From the NCBI GenBank assembly GCA_963803155.1, contig CAWDMN010000097.1, positions 37,376 through 101,375 on the forward strand: a DNA stretch of 64,000 bases, in the 5' to 3' direction. Below the pieces are notes generated by a model. That model saw nothing but the letters and a program-made list of their open reading frames with translations. It had not been told where the DNA came from and ran no database searches. Numbering within the stretch: the first letter of the stretch is position 1; each line of letters starts with the position of its first letter. Source of the stretch: CAWDMN01 sp963803155 (GTDB taxonomy: Bacteria > Acidobacteriota > Terriglobia > Versatilivoradales > Versatilivoraceae). Below, one piece after another: positions 44,937 through 52,150 of this stretch. The position numbers and the translations under genes are program-made.

Positions 44937-45140
44937 GTACAGTATTGTAAGTCTTTTCTAATCAGATGAATAGAGAAAAATGAATAGTATGTAAATATTA
45001 GTAATATCGGACTATATACTCTTAAATCAGGTTAACGCCTCCCCACAAGGTGCGGCGATCCGGCAGAATAGGACGATAGACCCAAGATTGGGAGCGCTGC
45101 GCGACGACAATCCGAGGAGGCGCGCGCGGTGGGAGAACAG

Positions 45141-47699
45141 ATGTCCTTTGAGATTCACCCGGTCAGGGAATTCGTTGTCAGTCCGGCGCTGCCGCCGCCA
45201 TTGGCGCGGCTGGGCGAGCTGAGCATGAACCTGCTGTGGACGTGGAATCACACCATCCGCGCTGCGTTCCGGCGGCTCGATCCGGCGCTGTGGCGCAATT
45301 GCGGCTACAATCCGGTGGCGATGTTGAGCCGGCTGCCGCAGGCGGCGCTGGACAAGGCGGCGGGGGACCGGGTGTACCTGTCGGTGTACCGCAGGGCCTG
45401 CGGGGCGTTCGACGATTACATGGCGCAGAAGCCCGAGAGCCTGGGCGGGAACGCGATGCAGGTGGCGTATTTCTCGATGGAGTACGGGCTGATCGAATCG
45501 CTGACGATCTATTCCGGCGGGCTGGGGATTCTCTCGGGCGACCATCTGAAAGCGGCGGGCGATGCGGGTCTGAACCTGGTGGGCGTGGGGCTGCTGTATC
45601 AGACAGGGTACTTTCAGCAATACCTGAGCCCGGACGGATGGCAGACCGAGCGCTATCCGGTGAACGATTTCTACACCTGGCCGGTGGAGCCGGCGCGGGA
45701 TGCAGCGGGCGCGGAGATCCGCGTCGAGGTGCAGATGCCGCGCGGCCCGGTGCGCATCAAAGTGTGGCGGCTGAAGGTGGGGCGGGTGAGCCTGCTGCTG
45801 CTGGATACGAACGTGGCGGAAAATGCCGCGATCCCGGAGTATCGCGACATCACGGACCAGCTGTACGGCGGCGACACGCACGTGCGGATGCGGCAAGAGA
45901 TCGTGCTGGGCATCGGCGGGCTGCGGGCGCTGAAGGCGCTGGGGCTGCATCCGACGGTGTTCCACATGAACGAGGGCCATTCGGCGTTCCTGGCGCTGGA
46001 GCGGAGCCGGCTGTTGATGAGCGAACAGGGAATGAGTTTCGACGAGGCGCTGGAGGCGACGCGCACGAACAACGTTTTCACGACGCACACGCCGGTGCCG
46101 GCGGGCATCGACATGTTCGACCCGAGCCTGGTGTACGAGTACTTCGGCCAATACTGCCGCGAGTACGGGATCCCGTTCGACCGCTTCCTGGAGCTGGGCC
46201 GCAATGGGAACCGCGAACAGGGCGACCGCTTTTCAATGGCGGTGTTCGCGCTGTCGGCCTCGAGCTACCGCAACGCAGTGAGCAAACTGCATGCGGAAGT
46301 GGCGCAGGAGATGTTCCAGAACCTGTGGCCGAATCTGCCGGTGCGGGAGGTGCCAGTGACGCCGATCACCAATGGCGTGCACCTGCCGACGTGGCTGAAC
46401 GGCGACCTGGCCCAAGTGTACGACACGTACCTGCAGCCGGATTGGCGCGAGCGCTACATGGAGCCGGGGGTGTGGGATCAGGTGCGGGAGATCCCCAACA
46501 ACGAAATGTGGGAGGCGCACCGGCGGCGCAAGCGCAAGCTGGTGGCCTTCGTGCGCGAGCGGCTGCTGCAGCGCGGCGAGCAGCGGCGCGCCTCAAAGAC
46601 CGAGCTGAAGCGCATCTTCGAGATGTTCGATCCGGACGTGTTCACGATCGGATTCGCGCGCCGTTTCGCGACCTACAAGCGGGCCACGCTGCTGTTCCGC
46701 GATCGCGAGCGGCTGAAGCGGCTGGTGGCGAACGAGAAGATGCCGGTGCAGATTATCATCGCGGGCAAGGCGCATCCGCAGGACAATCCGGGCAAGCAGT
46801 TCATCCGCGAGGTGGTGCAGTTCACGCGCGATCCCGAACTGGCGCGCTACATCACGTTCATCGAGGACTACGACATCCAGGTGGGGCGCGAGCTGGTGCA
46901 GGGCGTGGACCTGTGGCTGAACAACCCGCGGCGCGGGGAGGAGGCGTGCGGGACGTCGGGCATGAAGGCGGCGATCAACGGGGTGCTGAACTTCTCGATT
47001 CTGGACGGGTGGTTCGATGAAGCCTTCGAGAGCTCGGGCGGATGGGCGATCGGGGACCGCTCGCCGTACACGCCGGACCAGGACGAGCTGCACGCGTCGT
47101 ACATTTATTCAGTGCTGGAGAACGAGATCGTTCCGATGTACTACCAACAGCGCGAGGAGGGGGTGCCGAACGCCTGGATGCAGCGGGTAAAACAGTCGCT
47201 GATGAACCTCAGCCCGCAGTTCAACTGCCAGCGCATGATCCACGAATACACGGCGCTGCTGTACGCTCCGGCGCATGACGGCTATGCGGCGGTGCGGCGA
47301 GACGGCTTCCAGGCGGCGCGGGAGAAGGTGACGTGGATGAGGGGGGTGGACCGGGTGTGGGACGGCGTACGGATCGAGGACGCGACACCCGACACGGGGA
47401 ATTCGCTGCTGACCGGGCAGACGGTGCTGTTGCGGGCGGGGGTGTATCTCAACGGGCTGCAGCCGGGCGACGTGCGGGTGGAAGCGGTGGTGGGGCCGGT
47501 CAGCCCGGATGGTCTGCTGGAGGAGACGATGGTGGTCTCCCTGCCGCCGACAGCCGAGCAGGGCGTAGCGCACGTATTCGAGCGGGAATTCGAGCCTCAC
47601 CGGACGGGACGGTTGGGCTACACGCTGCGGATCGCTCCCAATCACGCCGAGGACCCGCTGTCGCGGCCGTGCCGGTCGCCGATGAAGTGGGCGCGGTAG
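45141..47699 (+). CDS. glgP: Alpha-glucan (glycogen) phosphorylase
   Basis: An 852-residue GT35 phosphorylase of the shorter, Thermotoga/Corynebacterium-like TIGR02094 type. It releases glucose 1-phosphate from glycogen or maltodextrin in the cytoplasm. LGELSMNLLWTWNHTIRAAF is the N-terminal domain of this subgroup, and AYFSMEYGL-type text occurs as VAYFSMEYGLIESLTIYSGG. HPTVFHMNEGHSAFLALERS and TTHTPVPAGIDMF follow. FARRFATYKRATLLF binds phosphate, and GTSGMKAAINGVLNFSILDG carries the PLP lysine, K609. ATG 45141 was chosen for GGGAG just upstream; a GTG at 45129 is in frame. It is full length and the first long intact gene of the GC-rich segment. Confidence 0.95.
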   Translation: MSFEIHPVREFVVSPALPPPLARLGELSMNLLWTWNHTIRAAFRRLDPALWRNCGYNPVAMLSRLPQAALDKAAGDRVYLSVYRRACGAFDDYMAQKPESLGGNAMQVAYFSMEYGLIESLTIYSGGLGILSGDHLKAAGDAGLNLVGVGLLYQTGYFQQYLSPDGWQTERYPVNDFYTWPVEPARDAAGAEIRVEVQMPRGPVRIKVWRLKVGRVSLLLLDTNVAENAAIPEYRDITDQLYGGDTHVRMRQEIVLGIGGLRALKALGLHPTVFHMNEGHSAFLALERSRLLMSEQGMSFDEALEATRTNNVFTTHTPVPAGIDMFDPSLVYEYFGQYCREYGIPFDRFLELGRNGNREQGDRFSMAVFALSASSYRNAVSKLHAEVAQEMFQNLWPNLPVREVPVTPITNGVHLPTWLNGDLAQVYDTYLQPDWRERYMEPGVWDQVREIPNNEMWEAHRRRKRKLVAFVRERLLQRGEQRRASKTELKRIFEMFDPDVFTIGFARRFATYKRATLLFRDRERLKRLVANEKMPVQIIIAGKAHPQDNPGKQFIREVVQFTRDPELARYITFIEDYDIQVGRELVQGVDLWLNNPRRGEEACGTSGMKAAINGVLNFSILDGWFDEAFESSGGWAIGDRSPYTPDQDELHASYIYSVLENEIVPMYYQQREEGVPNAWMQRVKQSLMNLSPQFNCQRMIHEYTALLYAPAHDGYAAVRRDGFQAAREKVTWMRGVDRVWDGVRIEDATPDTGNSLLTGQTVLLRAGVYLNGLQPGDVRVEAVVGPVSPDGLLEETMVVSLPPTAEQGVAHVFEREFEPHRTGRLGYTLRIAPNHAEDPLSRPCRSPMKWAR

Positions 47700-47981
47700 C
47701 GGGGCGCGGGGGCCGGCCGGCGGCAGGGCCAGGGGCGGCGGCAGGAGAGAATCGGGCGTTAAAGCGCGAGACTATGGATTCCTGGCGCGAACCGTGGTAA
47801 GAAGGAATTGAGCCGCTGGAGATGCGCGGGACGACCCTGGGCCCGCGAGAGGTTCCCGCGGAAGGCCTGCTTCGCAAATCCGCACTCACCGAGGACGGCG
47901 GCTGAGTACTCAGCCCACCGGATCAGCGCGAAGCGGCGTGTAACGATTCGATTCATCCCCCGGCGAAGGAGCGCATGCCCC

Positions 47982-48476
47982 ATGGATGGCGACCGCAAGT
48001 ACAGGCAACGCGGCTACATGGATTCCAATGGCGCGCAGGACGCTCAGTCCTCGCGGGATGGGAAGCCAAAGCCTAAAGGGCCCAAGCCGCCGATCGACAT
48101 TACCGGCCCGCGGCTGCCGCGCCTGGTGGAGAGCGTGACGGCCTCGCGCTGTTACAATTGCGCGACCGCGCTGCCGGCGGACATCGAGTTCAGCGGCAAT
48201 TGCCCCAAATGCCACGCCGCGCTGCACTGCTGCAAACAGTGCAGCTGGTTTGAGCCGTCAACGCGTTTCCAGTGCACGAAACCGATTAAAGAGCGCATTG
48301 CGGTGAAGGACGGGGCCAACCAGTGCGAGTTCTTCCGCGCCCGCGTGACGGTGGCGCGGGACGGCGCGGCAGGAATGACCATGGCCCGGCCGCCGATGGG
48401 CGACCGGCCGCCGGTGGCTGCGCCCAAGACGGAAAGCGACGCGCGCATCGCGTTCGATAATCTGTTTAAGAAGTAA
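47982..48476 (+). CDS. Zinc-ribbon protein of unknown function
   Basis: A 164-residue hydrophilic protein. After a charged N-terminus (KPKPKGPKPPIDITGPRLPR) it has a cysteine-rich block at about 55-95: CYNCATALP, CPKCHAALHCCKQCSWFEPS, FQCTKP and NQCEFF, enough for two zinc sites. The C-terminus (APKTESDARIAFDNLFKK) is typical of conserved Acidobacteriota proteins of this kind. ATG 47982 was chosen because AAGGAG lies about 10 nt before it, whereas the longer frame upstream reads like non-coding DNA. It may be a nucleic-acid or protein-binding adaptor. It lies 60 nt before the dehydrogenase gene, probably in one transcript. Confidence 0.7.
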   Translation: MDGDRKYRQRGYMDSNGAQDAQSSRDGKPKPKGPKPPIDITGPRLPRLVESVTASRCYNCATALPADIEFSGNCPKCHAALHCCKQCSWFEPSTRFQCTKPIKERIAVKDGANQCEFFRARVTVARDGAAGMTMARPPMGDRPPVAAPKTESDARIAFDNLFKK

Positions 48477-48536
48477 GGCTCGGGACGGGGCACCGGCGGT
48501 GCGGCCGGGGCACGGCTTGAAGCCTCCGATTGAGCT

Positions 48537-49574
48537 ATGGCGATTGCAGAACTTTCCGCGCCGCGGCGCTTCAGTTTCCGCGAGAATGACCTGCCGGACC
48601 CGCCGCCGGGCCAGGTGCAGGTGCGGGTGGAGGCGGTCGGCATCTGCGGCAGCGACCTGCACTATTTCTCCGAGGGACACACGGGCGACACGCCGGCGAT
48701 TTATCCGATGGTGCTGGGCCACGAGCCCGCCGGGACCGTGCTCAGCCCGGGCGCGGGCGTCTCCGGCTGGACGGCCGGCGACCGGGTGGCGCTGGAAGCG
48801 CCGATTTATTGTTACCACTGCGAATTCTGCATGAGCGGACGGCACAACCTGTGCGACCACGTGCGCTTCATGAGTTCTCCCACGGAGCCGGGCTTCTTCC
48901 GCGAGAGGGTGAATCTGCCGGCCGAGAACCTGCTGCGGCTGCCCGCCAACCTGGACTACGCGGAGGCCTCACTGTGGGAGCCGCTGGGCATCATTCTGCA
49001 CTCGTTCCACTTCGCCGAGCCGAAGGTGGGCGACACGGCGGCCGTTTTCGGCGCGGGACCGATCGGGCTGACCACGATCGCGGCGCTGAAACTGGCCGGC
49101 GTGCGGCGCATGTGGTGCGTGGAGCCGGTGGCGCACCGCCGCGAAATGGCGCTGCGGCTGGGAGCCGATGAAGCGATCGATCCCGGGCAAGCCGATCCGG
49201 TGCGCGAGGTGCTGGCGGCGACGGGGCAGCGGGGCATCGATGTGGCGATCGACTGCGCGGGCAAGGGCGGCAGCATCAACCAGGCGATCGGCATGACGCG
49301 CAGCGCCGGCCGGGTGGTGGTGACGGCCGTTCCATCCGAGCAACTGGTGGCCATCGAGTTTCACACGCTGCGGCGCAAGGAACTGAGCTTTCACACGCTG
49401 CGGCGGGCCAACCGCACGGGCCACGCGGCCCTGGAACTGCTGTCGCAATACCCGCAGCGGTTCACGCCGATGGTGACGCACCGCATGGCGCTCGGGGACG
49501 TGCAGCGGGCCTTCGAAACGCTGGAGAGCTACTCCGACGGCGTGGGCAAGATCGTGCTGCTGCCGGCGCGGTAA
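48537..49574 (+). CDS. Zinc-dependent medium-chain sugar/polyol dehydrogenase
   Basis: A 345-residue MDR-superfamily dehydrogenase of the sorbitol/L-iditol/threonine type. Catalytic zinc ligands are in GICGSDLHYFSEG (Cys) and LGHEPAGTV (His-Glu). The structural zinc loop is IYCYHCEFCMSGRHNLCDHV with four cysteines. The NAD site is AAVFGAGPIGLTTIAALKLA, and AIDCAGKGGSINQAIGM and DGVGKIVLLPAR complete the fold. It oxidises a secondary alcohol of a sugar or polyol with NAD(P)+; the precise substrate is unknown. Its stop is 5 nt from the convergent stop of the SIS gene. Nearby ROK kinase, isomerase and phosphorylase genes suggest carbohydrate handling. Confidence 0.9.
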   Translation: MAIAELSAPRRFSFRENDLPDPPPGQVQVRVEAVGICGSDLHYFSEGHTGDTPAIYPMVLGHEPAGTVLSPGAGVSGWTAGDRVALEAPIYCYHCEFCMSGRHNLCDHVRFMSSPTEPGFFRERVNLPAENLLRLPANLDYAEASLWEPLGIILHSFHFAEPKVGDTAAVFGAGPIGLTTIAALKLAGVRRMWCVEPVAHRREMALRLGADEAIDPGQADPVREVLAATGQRGIDVAIDCAGKGGSINQAIGMTRSAGRVVVTAVPSEQLVAIEFHTLRRKELSFHTLRRANRTGHAALELLSQYPQRFTPMVTHRMALGDVQRAFETLESYSDGVGKIVLLPAR

Positions 49575-49579
49575 TCGGC

Positions 49580-50151
49580 TCAGCAGCCGCAGGAACCCTC
49601 GGTGTCCATGAAGTAGTAGCACAGCATGTGGGCGATGATCATGTGGGCGTCTTCGATGCGGCCCATGTGCGGCTCGGCGACGTTGATCTCGAGCTGCGCC
49701 AGGCGCCCGAGCTGGCCGCCATCGCGGCCGGTCAGGCCGATGGTCTGCAAGCCGGCGGAGTTGGCGTATTCGACGGCGCGCAGCACGTTGGGCGAGTTGC
49801 CGGAGCCGCTGATGGCCAGCAGCACGTCGCCCGGCTGGGCGAAATTCTTCAACTGCTCGACGAAGACGCAATCGTAGCAGACGTCGTTGGAGTAGGCCGT
49901 GATGGTGGCGAGGCTATCGGTGAGCGCCAGGATGCGGAAGCGCGCCGGCCGGTTGTAGCTGGCGCCCTTGACCATGTCGCAGACGAAGTGCGAGGCGGTG
50001 GAGGCGCTGCCGCCGTTGCCGCAGGTGAAGATGGCGTGATCCGGCGCGCGGGCCTCCTTCAGCCACTCGATGGCCTGTTCCACGCGCGCCAATGGAATGG
50101 CTCGATGGCTTGGGAAAGCCGCGTCTTGTAATCGCTCACAAATCCAGTCAT
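49580..50151 (-). CDS. SIS-domain sugar isomerase (GmhA-like), one frameshift
   Basis: A SIS-domain protein similar to phosphoheptose isomerase. The readable frame from about 50092 has IFTCGNGGSASTASHFVCDM, DVLLAISGSGNSPNVLRAVE, TIGLTGRDGGQLGRLAQLEI and VAEPHMGRIEDAHMIIAHML. The N-terminal helix is encoded upstream in another frame from ATG 50151 (MTGFVSDYKTRLSQAIEP). A one-base deletion near 50093 would join it to PLARVEQAIEWL, giving about 190 residues, which is normal for the family. GmhA converts sedoheptulose 7-phosphate for heptose synthesis, but other substrates are possible. It is downstream of the ROK kinase gene, which could supply a phosphosugar. Confidence 0.8.
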
Positions 50152-50164
50152 TGCCCGGTTCCTT

Positions 50165-51076
50165 TCAACCCTCATCCAACGCCAGCGCCAGCGCGCCCCA
50201 CAGCACGCTGTCGTCGCCCAGTGCGGCCGGCACGACGTCGATCCGGGCGCGCGACCAGGCCGTGATCTGGCGGCCCAACTCTTCCCGCAGCGGCACGAAC
50301 AGCGCATCGCCGGCCTTGGAAATGCCGCCTCCGATCACCAGTTTCGCAGGATTGAGGATCATGATTGAGGCCTTGAGACCGAGGGCCAGATCGACGACGT
50401 AGCGGCGCACGAAGGCCGGGTCCCGCAGCAGCTCGACGGCCGGACGGCCGTGGTCGCGCTCGAGCCCCATGCCGCCGCAAATCCGCTCAAAGCAGCCGAA
50501 AGCGCCGCACAGGCACTCCGGTCCGCCGGGGCGGATGGTCATGTGGCCGATTTCGCCGGCATAGGAGTCGGCGCCCCGCAACACGCCGGCGGCGGTGAGA
50601 ATGCCGCCGCCGATGCCGGTGGAAAGGGTCATGTAAAACAGCGGGCGGCAGCCGCGCCCGGCGCCATAGAGCCCCTCGCCGAGGGATCCCGTGTTGGCGT
50701 CGTTGTCCATGCGGACCGGCACCTGGAAATGGGTGCGCAGCCACTCGACCAGATCGAAACCGGGCCAGCCGGGGACATGGGTCGAAAGAACGATTTTCTG
50801 GGTGGCGAAGTGCACCGGCCCGCCAAAGCCCACGCCGATCCTTTCCAACTCTGTGTCCTTTTGCCAGGTCGCGGCGATCTCAGCGATGCGTGCCGTCATC
50901 CACTCCGGCCCGCCCGTGCGGTCGGTGGAGCGGGATTCGCGCCGCGTCATGAGCCACGCCGGGCCGCGGTCGGCGCCCCGGACGGCGTCCGCGGATTGAG
51001 CCGCGCCGGGCGCCGCGCGTTCGAACAGGGCGATGGTGAACTTCGTGCCGCCAATGTCGATGGCAAGAATGGACAT
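50165..51076 (-). CDS. ROK-family sugar kinase
   Basis: A 303-residue ROK protein, probably glucokinase-like. The phosphate loop is LAIDIGGTKFTIALFE. GVGFGGPVHF, MDNDANTGSLGEGLYGAGRG, LSTGIGGGILTAAGVLRGAD and YAGEIGHMTIRPGG follow. The zinc-binding CLCGAFGCFE motif is intact, and VIGGGISKAGD is the adenine site. No helix-turn-helix is present, so it is a kinase and not a ROK repressor. ATG 51076 was chosen because it opens directly on the ATP motif. The gene ends 13 nt before the SIS gene start, so the two are likely co-transcribed. Confidence 0.92.
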   Translation of the reverse strand: MSILAIDIGGTKFTIALFERAAPGAAQSADAVRGADRGPAWLMTRRESRSTDRTGGPEWMTARIAEIAATWQKDTELERIGVGFGGPVHFATQKIVLSTHVPGWPGFDLVEWLRTHFQVPVRMDNDANTGSLGEGLYGAGRGCRPLFYMTLSTGIGGGILTAAGVLRGADSYAGEIGHMTIRPGGPECLCGAFGCFERICGGMGLERDHGRPAVELLRDPAFVRRYVVDLALGLKASIMILNPAKLVIGGGISKAGDALFVPLREELGRQITAWSRARIDVVPAALGDDSVLWGALALALDEG

Positions 51077-51237
51077 GGAACAACAACTCCCTCTCCGCGC
51101 GGGCCCGGTAGCGCAGCCGGAGGCAGGGTTCCGGCCCACAACCACGAATTGTATAAGGGTTCGGCCTCCCACTGCCGGGGCCGCGGCGGCATTGCGTCCC
51201 CGGGCGGGGAAAGAGGGCCCGGCGCACCGTCAGGCGG

Positions 51238-51861
51238 TCACATCCAGTATTCCCAGTGCCGCGTCGCTATGACGAACACCGCCAGCAGGGCATTGGTCAC
51301 GGCGTGGGCCAGAACCACGTCGCCGAGGCTGCGCGTGCGCACGGCCCACCAGTTGTAGAGCAGGCCGGCGGCCAAGCCGACCTCCCAGTAGGAGCCGTGT
51401 TCGAGGGCGAACAGGACGGCTGTGAGAAGGAACGCCCGGAGTTGCCAGGCGCCCACCGGGAGCGAGGAGAAATCCTCGCGGATCAGCCAGCGCATGAACC
51501 ATCCACGCCAGAACAGCTCCTCGGCCAGCGCCACCACCGTGCAGGCCCGCAGAGTGCGCAGCGCCAGATCGAAGGGAGCCTGCAGGCTATAGCGCGAGCC
51601 GGCGATGCTCAGCCGGCCCATGAGGGAGTTCTGCAGCAGCCAATGGCCGCGCCAGCCGGGAATGAGTGCATCCGGCGCGATCCAGACGGCGCAAACTCCG
51701 ACGCCGACGAGGATGCTGGAGAGGGGCCACCGCACCCGGATGGGCGGCAGGGCGCGCCAGGCCCAGGCCAACGCGGCGGCAGGCAGCAGCAGCCGGACAA
51801 GCAACTCGGCGCGCGCGCTGAGACCCACGGCGGGACACAGCGGGATCAGCGCCACGAGCAC
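51238..51861 (-). CDS. CAAX prenyl protease-related (CPBP) membrane protease
   Basis: A 207-residue multi-pass membrane protein with the three Abi/CPBP motifs: VALAEELFWRGWFMRWLI (EExxxR), LFALEHGSYWEVGLAAGLLY (FxxxH) and LAHAVTNALLAV (HxxxN). These are the glutamate and histidine ligands of the glutamic-type intramembrane protease. Seven or so hydrophobic segments are visible. The start is a GTG at 51861. In-frame text continues upstream as hydrophobic sequence (LNRSALPFVVPFAV) with no normal start before a stop codon. A 191-bp repeat begins about 57 nt upstream of the GTG and may have cut off the original N-terminus. Confidence 0.78.
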   Translation of the reverse strand: MLVALIPLCPAVGLSARAELLVRLLLPAAALAWAWRALPPIRVRWPLSSILVGVGVCAVWIAPDALIPGWRGHWLLQNSLMGRLSIAGSRYSLQAPFDLALRTLRACTVVALAEELFWRGWFMRWLIREDFSSLPVGAWQLRAFLLTAVLFALEHGSYWEVGLAAGLLYNWWAVRTRSLGDVVLAHAVTNALLAVFVIATRHWEYWM

Positions 51862-51917
51862 CGCGAAGGGGACGACAAACGGCAGAGCTGAACGGTTCAG
51901 ACGCCCGTCTCCAGTCT

Positions 51918-52108
51918 AACCCGGATATTTCACCAACCATCGGCTGCGGCGCGCGATAGGGCCGCATCTACTGCGTTGCGCTGGGCCCAGGGGGCACCCC
52001 CGTCCTCGACGTAGCAGTCCAGTACGCCTGCGTGCGTCCCGCAAGCGCGCCTTGTAGCTGCAACCCTCTCATCGCGCCTCGCTACGATCGCAAGTGAAAC
52101 ATCCGGGT
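51918..52108. mobile_element. Copy A of a 0.2-kb terminal-inverted-repeat element
   Basis: Bounded by AACCCGGATATTTCAC and GTGAAACATCCGGGTT, which are inverse complements with one mismatch. The first about 80 bp after the left end are identical to copy B at 61715 apart from the one mismatch in the repeat (CATCGGCTGCGGCGCGCGAT). The middle differs by substitutions and small indels. Internal stretches such as GTCCTCGACGTA and CTCATCGCGCCTCGCT recur in both. No protein is encoded. It is a MITE-like non-autonomous element or a large REP-type repeat. Confidence 0.8.
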
Positions 52109-52150
52109 TGTAAACCGAACCGCGAAGCGTGGCGAAAAGAGCGCGGCCAC

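Noticed and set aside
45236..47020. 594-codon frame overlapping glgP in another frame
   Set aside because: GC-rich shadow frame full of Arg/Gly/Ala; glgP in the main frame is full length with all catalytic motifs.
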